A DNA stretch of 32,127 nt. Source: Treponema sp. GTDB lineage: Bacteria > Spirochaetota > Spirochaetia > Treponematales > Treponemataceae. Each line of letters starts with the position of its first letter. Position 1 is the stretch's first letter. Under the pieces are notes generated by a model. That model was not told where the DNA came from and ran no database searches. It saw nothing but the letters and a program-made list of their open reading frames with translations. The DNA lies in assembly GCA_024696155.1 (NCBI GenBank), contig JAILHD010000122.1, forward strand, positions 1 through 32,127, given 5' to 3'. Made by a program: the position numbers and the translations under genes. This document shows positions 31,705 through 32,127 of this stretch, in pieces.

Positions 31705-32127
31705 ATGAAGCAATCTGGAAAATTATTTCTGATACTTTCAGTTTTACAAACTTTGATTTTGACATCCTGCGTTTCCAAAAACGAACGCTTTGCAAAAACC
31801 GCAGATGATTATCTTATCAAAAGCGGTTTTTGCGGTTCTGTAATTGTTGCTAAAAAAGGAAAAATTATTTTTTCTGGCGGCTACGGTTCTTCTGATGCAA
31901 AAAATCCTCAGGCCCTGCCAAATGATGTAAACACTGTTTACGAAACAGGCTCCCTTTCCAAACAGCTGCTTGCTGCAGCAATCCTTAAACTTGTAGAAAA
32001 ACACAAACTCAACCTGGATGATAATATCTATCAGTTCTTTCCAGATTTTAAGCACGGCAAAAAAATAACCATCAGAATGCTTTTAAACATGCGCTCTGGC
32101 CTTACAGACCACATAAACTGCGCCCAC
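31705..32127 (+). CDS. Lipoprotein serine hydrolase, beta-lactamase/class C PBP-like (C-terminus beyond window)
   Basis: 141 codons are open to the window end. The signal MKQSGKLFLILSVLQTLILTSC ends in a lipobox with Cys22, so the protein is probably membrane-anchored. The mature part begins the beta-lactamase-fold family shared by class C enzymes, esterases and D-Ala-D-Ala peptidases: VIVAKKGKIIFSGGYG, the nucleophile motif SLSK (Ser-x-x-Lys) in YETGSLSKQLLAAAIL, then LNLDDNIYQFFPDF and IRMLLNMRSGL. The later YxN and KTG-type motifs lie outside the window. AAGG lies four bases before the ATG, and the gene starts six bases after the PurO-like stop. It should not be read as an antibiotic-resistance gene on this evidence. 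Confidence 0.88.
   Translation, partial: MKQSGKLFLILSVLQTLILTSCVSKNERFAKTADDYLIKSGFCGSVIVAKKGKIIFSGGYGSSDAKNPQALPNDVNTVYETGSLSKQLLAAAILKLVEKHKLNLDDNIYQFFPDFKHGKKITIRMLLNMRSGLTDHINCAH

Noticed and set aside
31705-32127. Antibiotic-resistance beta-lactamase
   Set aside because: Only the SxxK region is visible; lipoprotein serine hydrolases of this fold are mostly esterases or peptidases, and the later motifs are outside the window.

Overview
The window looks like chromosomal DNA from a Treponema-type spirochete, probably a host-associated (gut or rumen) species. The coding sequence is AT-rich, there are several short-lipobox lipoproteins, and many exported proteins end in predicted outer-membrane beta-barrels. 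No phage, insertion sequence, CRISPR array, rRNA or tRNA was seen. Species assignment is inference only.

Layout. 1-1263 (minus): a partial MscS-type channel and nth, separated by a GC-rich palindromic repeat. 1403-6253 (plus): a DUF2156 protein, a very unusual DMT-transporter/HATPase fusion and a Cache-HAMP-SpoIIE phosphatase, which together look like a membrane-sensing, partner-switching signalling cassette. 6257-6375: a large nested inverted repeat between convergent genes. 6396-7736 (minus): metK preceded by a strong match to the SAM-II riboswitch fold and its own promoter. 7853-13037 (plus): a stand-alone CBM48 protein with a terminator, then a cell-envelope group (NlpC/P60-barrel protein, lipoprotein, metallopeptidase-propeller-barrel protein). 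13139-13921: an exported flavodoxin-like protein and a small unknown. 13928-15200 (minus): a small lipoprotein and a sirtuin. 15324-24013 (plus): a tight three-gene unit with a 2037-residue Ig-like repeat protein ending in a barrel, a second exported barrel protein and a membrane-anchored, degenerate HD-GYP protein. 24059-26437: an exported DUF4015 glycoside-hydrolase-like protein whose start codon lies inside a terminator-shaped hairpin. 26451-31698: mnmE, a GNAT-MATE fusion, a PlsC-like acyltransferase and a PurO-type IMP cyclohydrolase. 31705-end: a partial lipoprotein serine hydrolase.

The strongest unusual signals are: (1) a SAM-II-class riboswitch controlling metK in a spirochete; (2) two copies of one palindromic repeat family inserted in frame and in opposite orientations inside mnmE, adding peptide to both the N-terminal and G domains; (3) a drug/metabolite-transporter fold fused to a degenerate RsbW-like ATPase next to an RsbU-like phosphatase; (4) a terminator-like hairpin with a T8 tract over the start of the DUF4015 gene; and (5) a periplasm-facing HD-GYP protein that has lost its metal-binding His, encoded with a giant Ig-like protein.

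Functional links between genes are inferred from adjacency and domain content. No database search was possible, so family names come from motif recognition.
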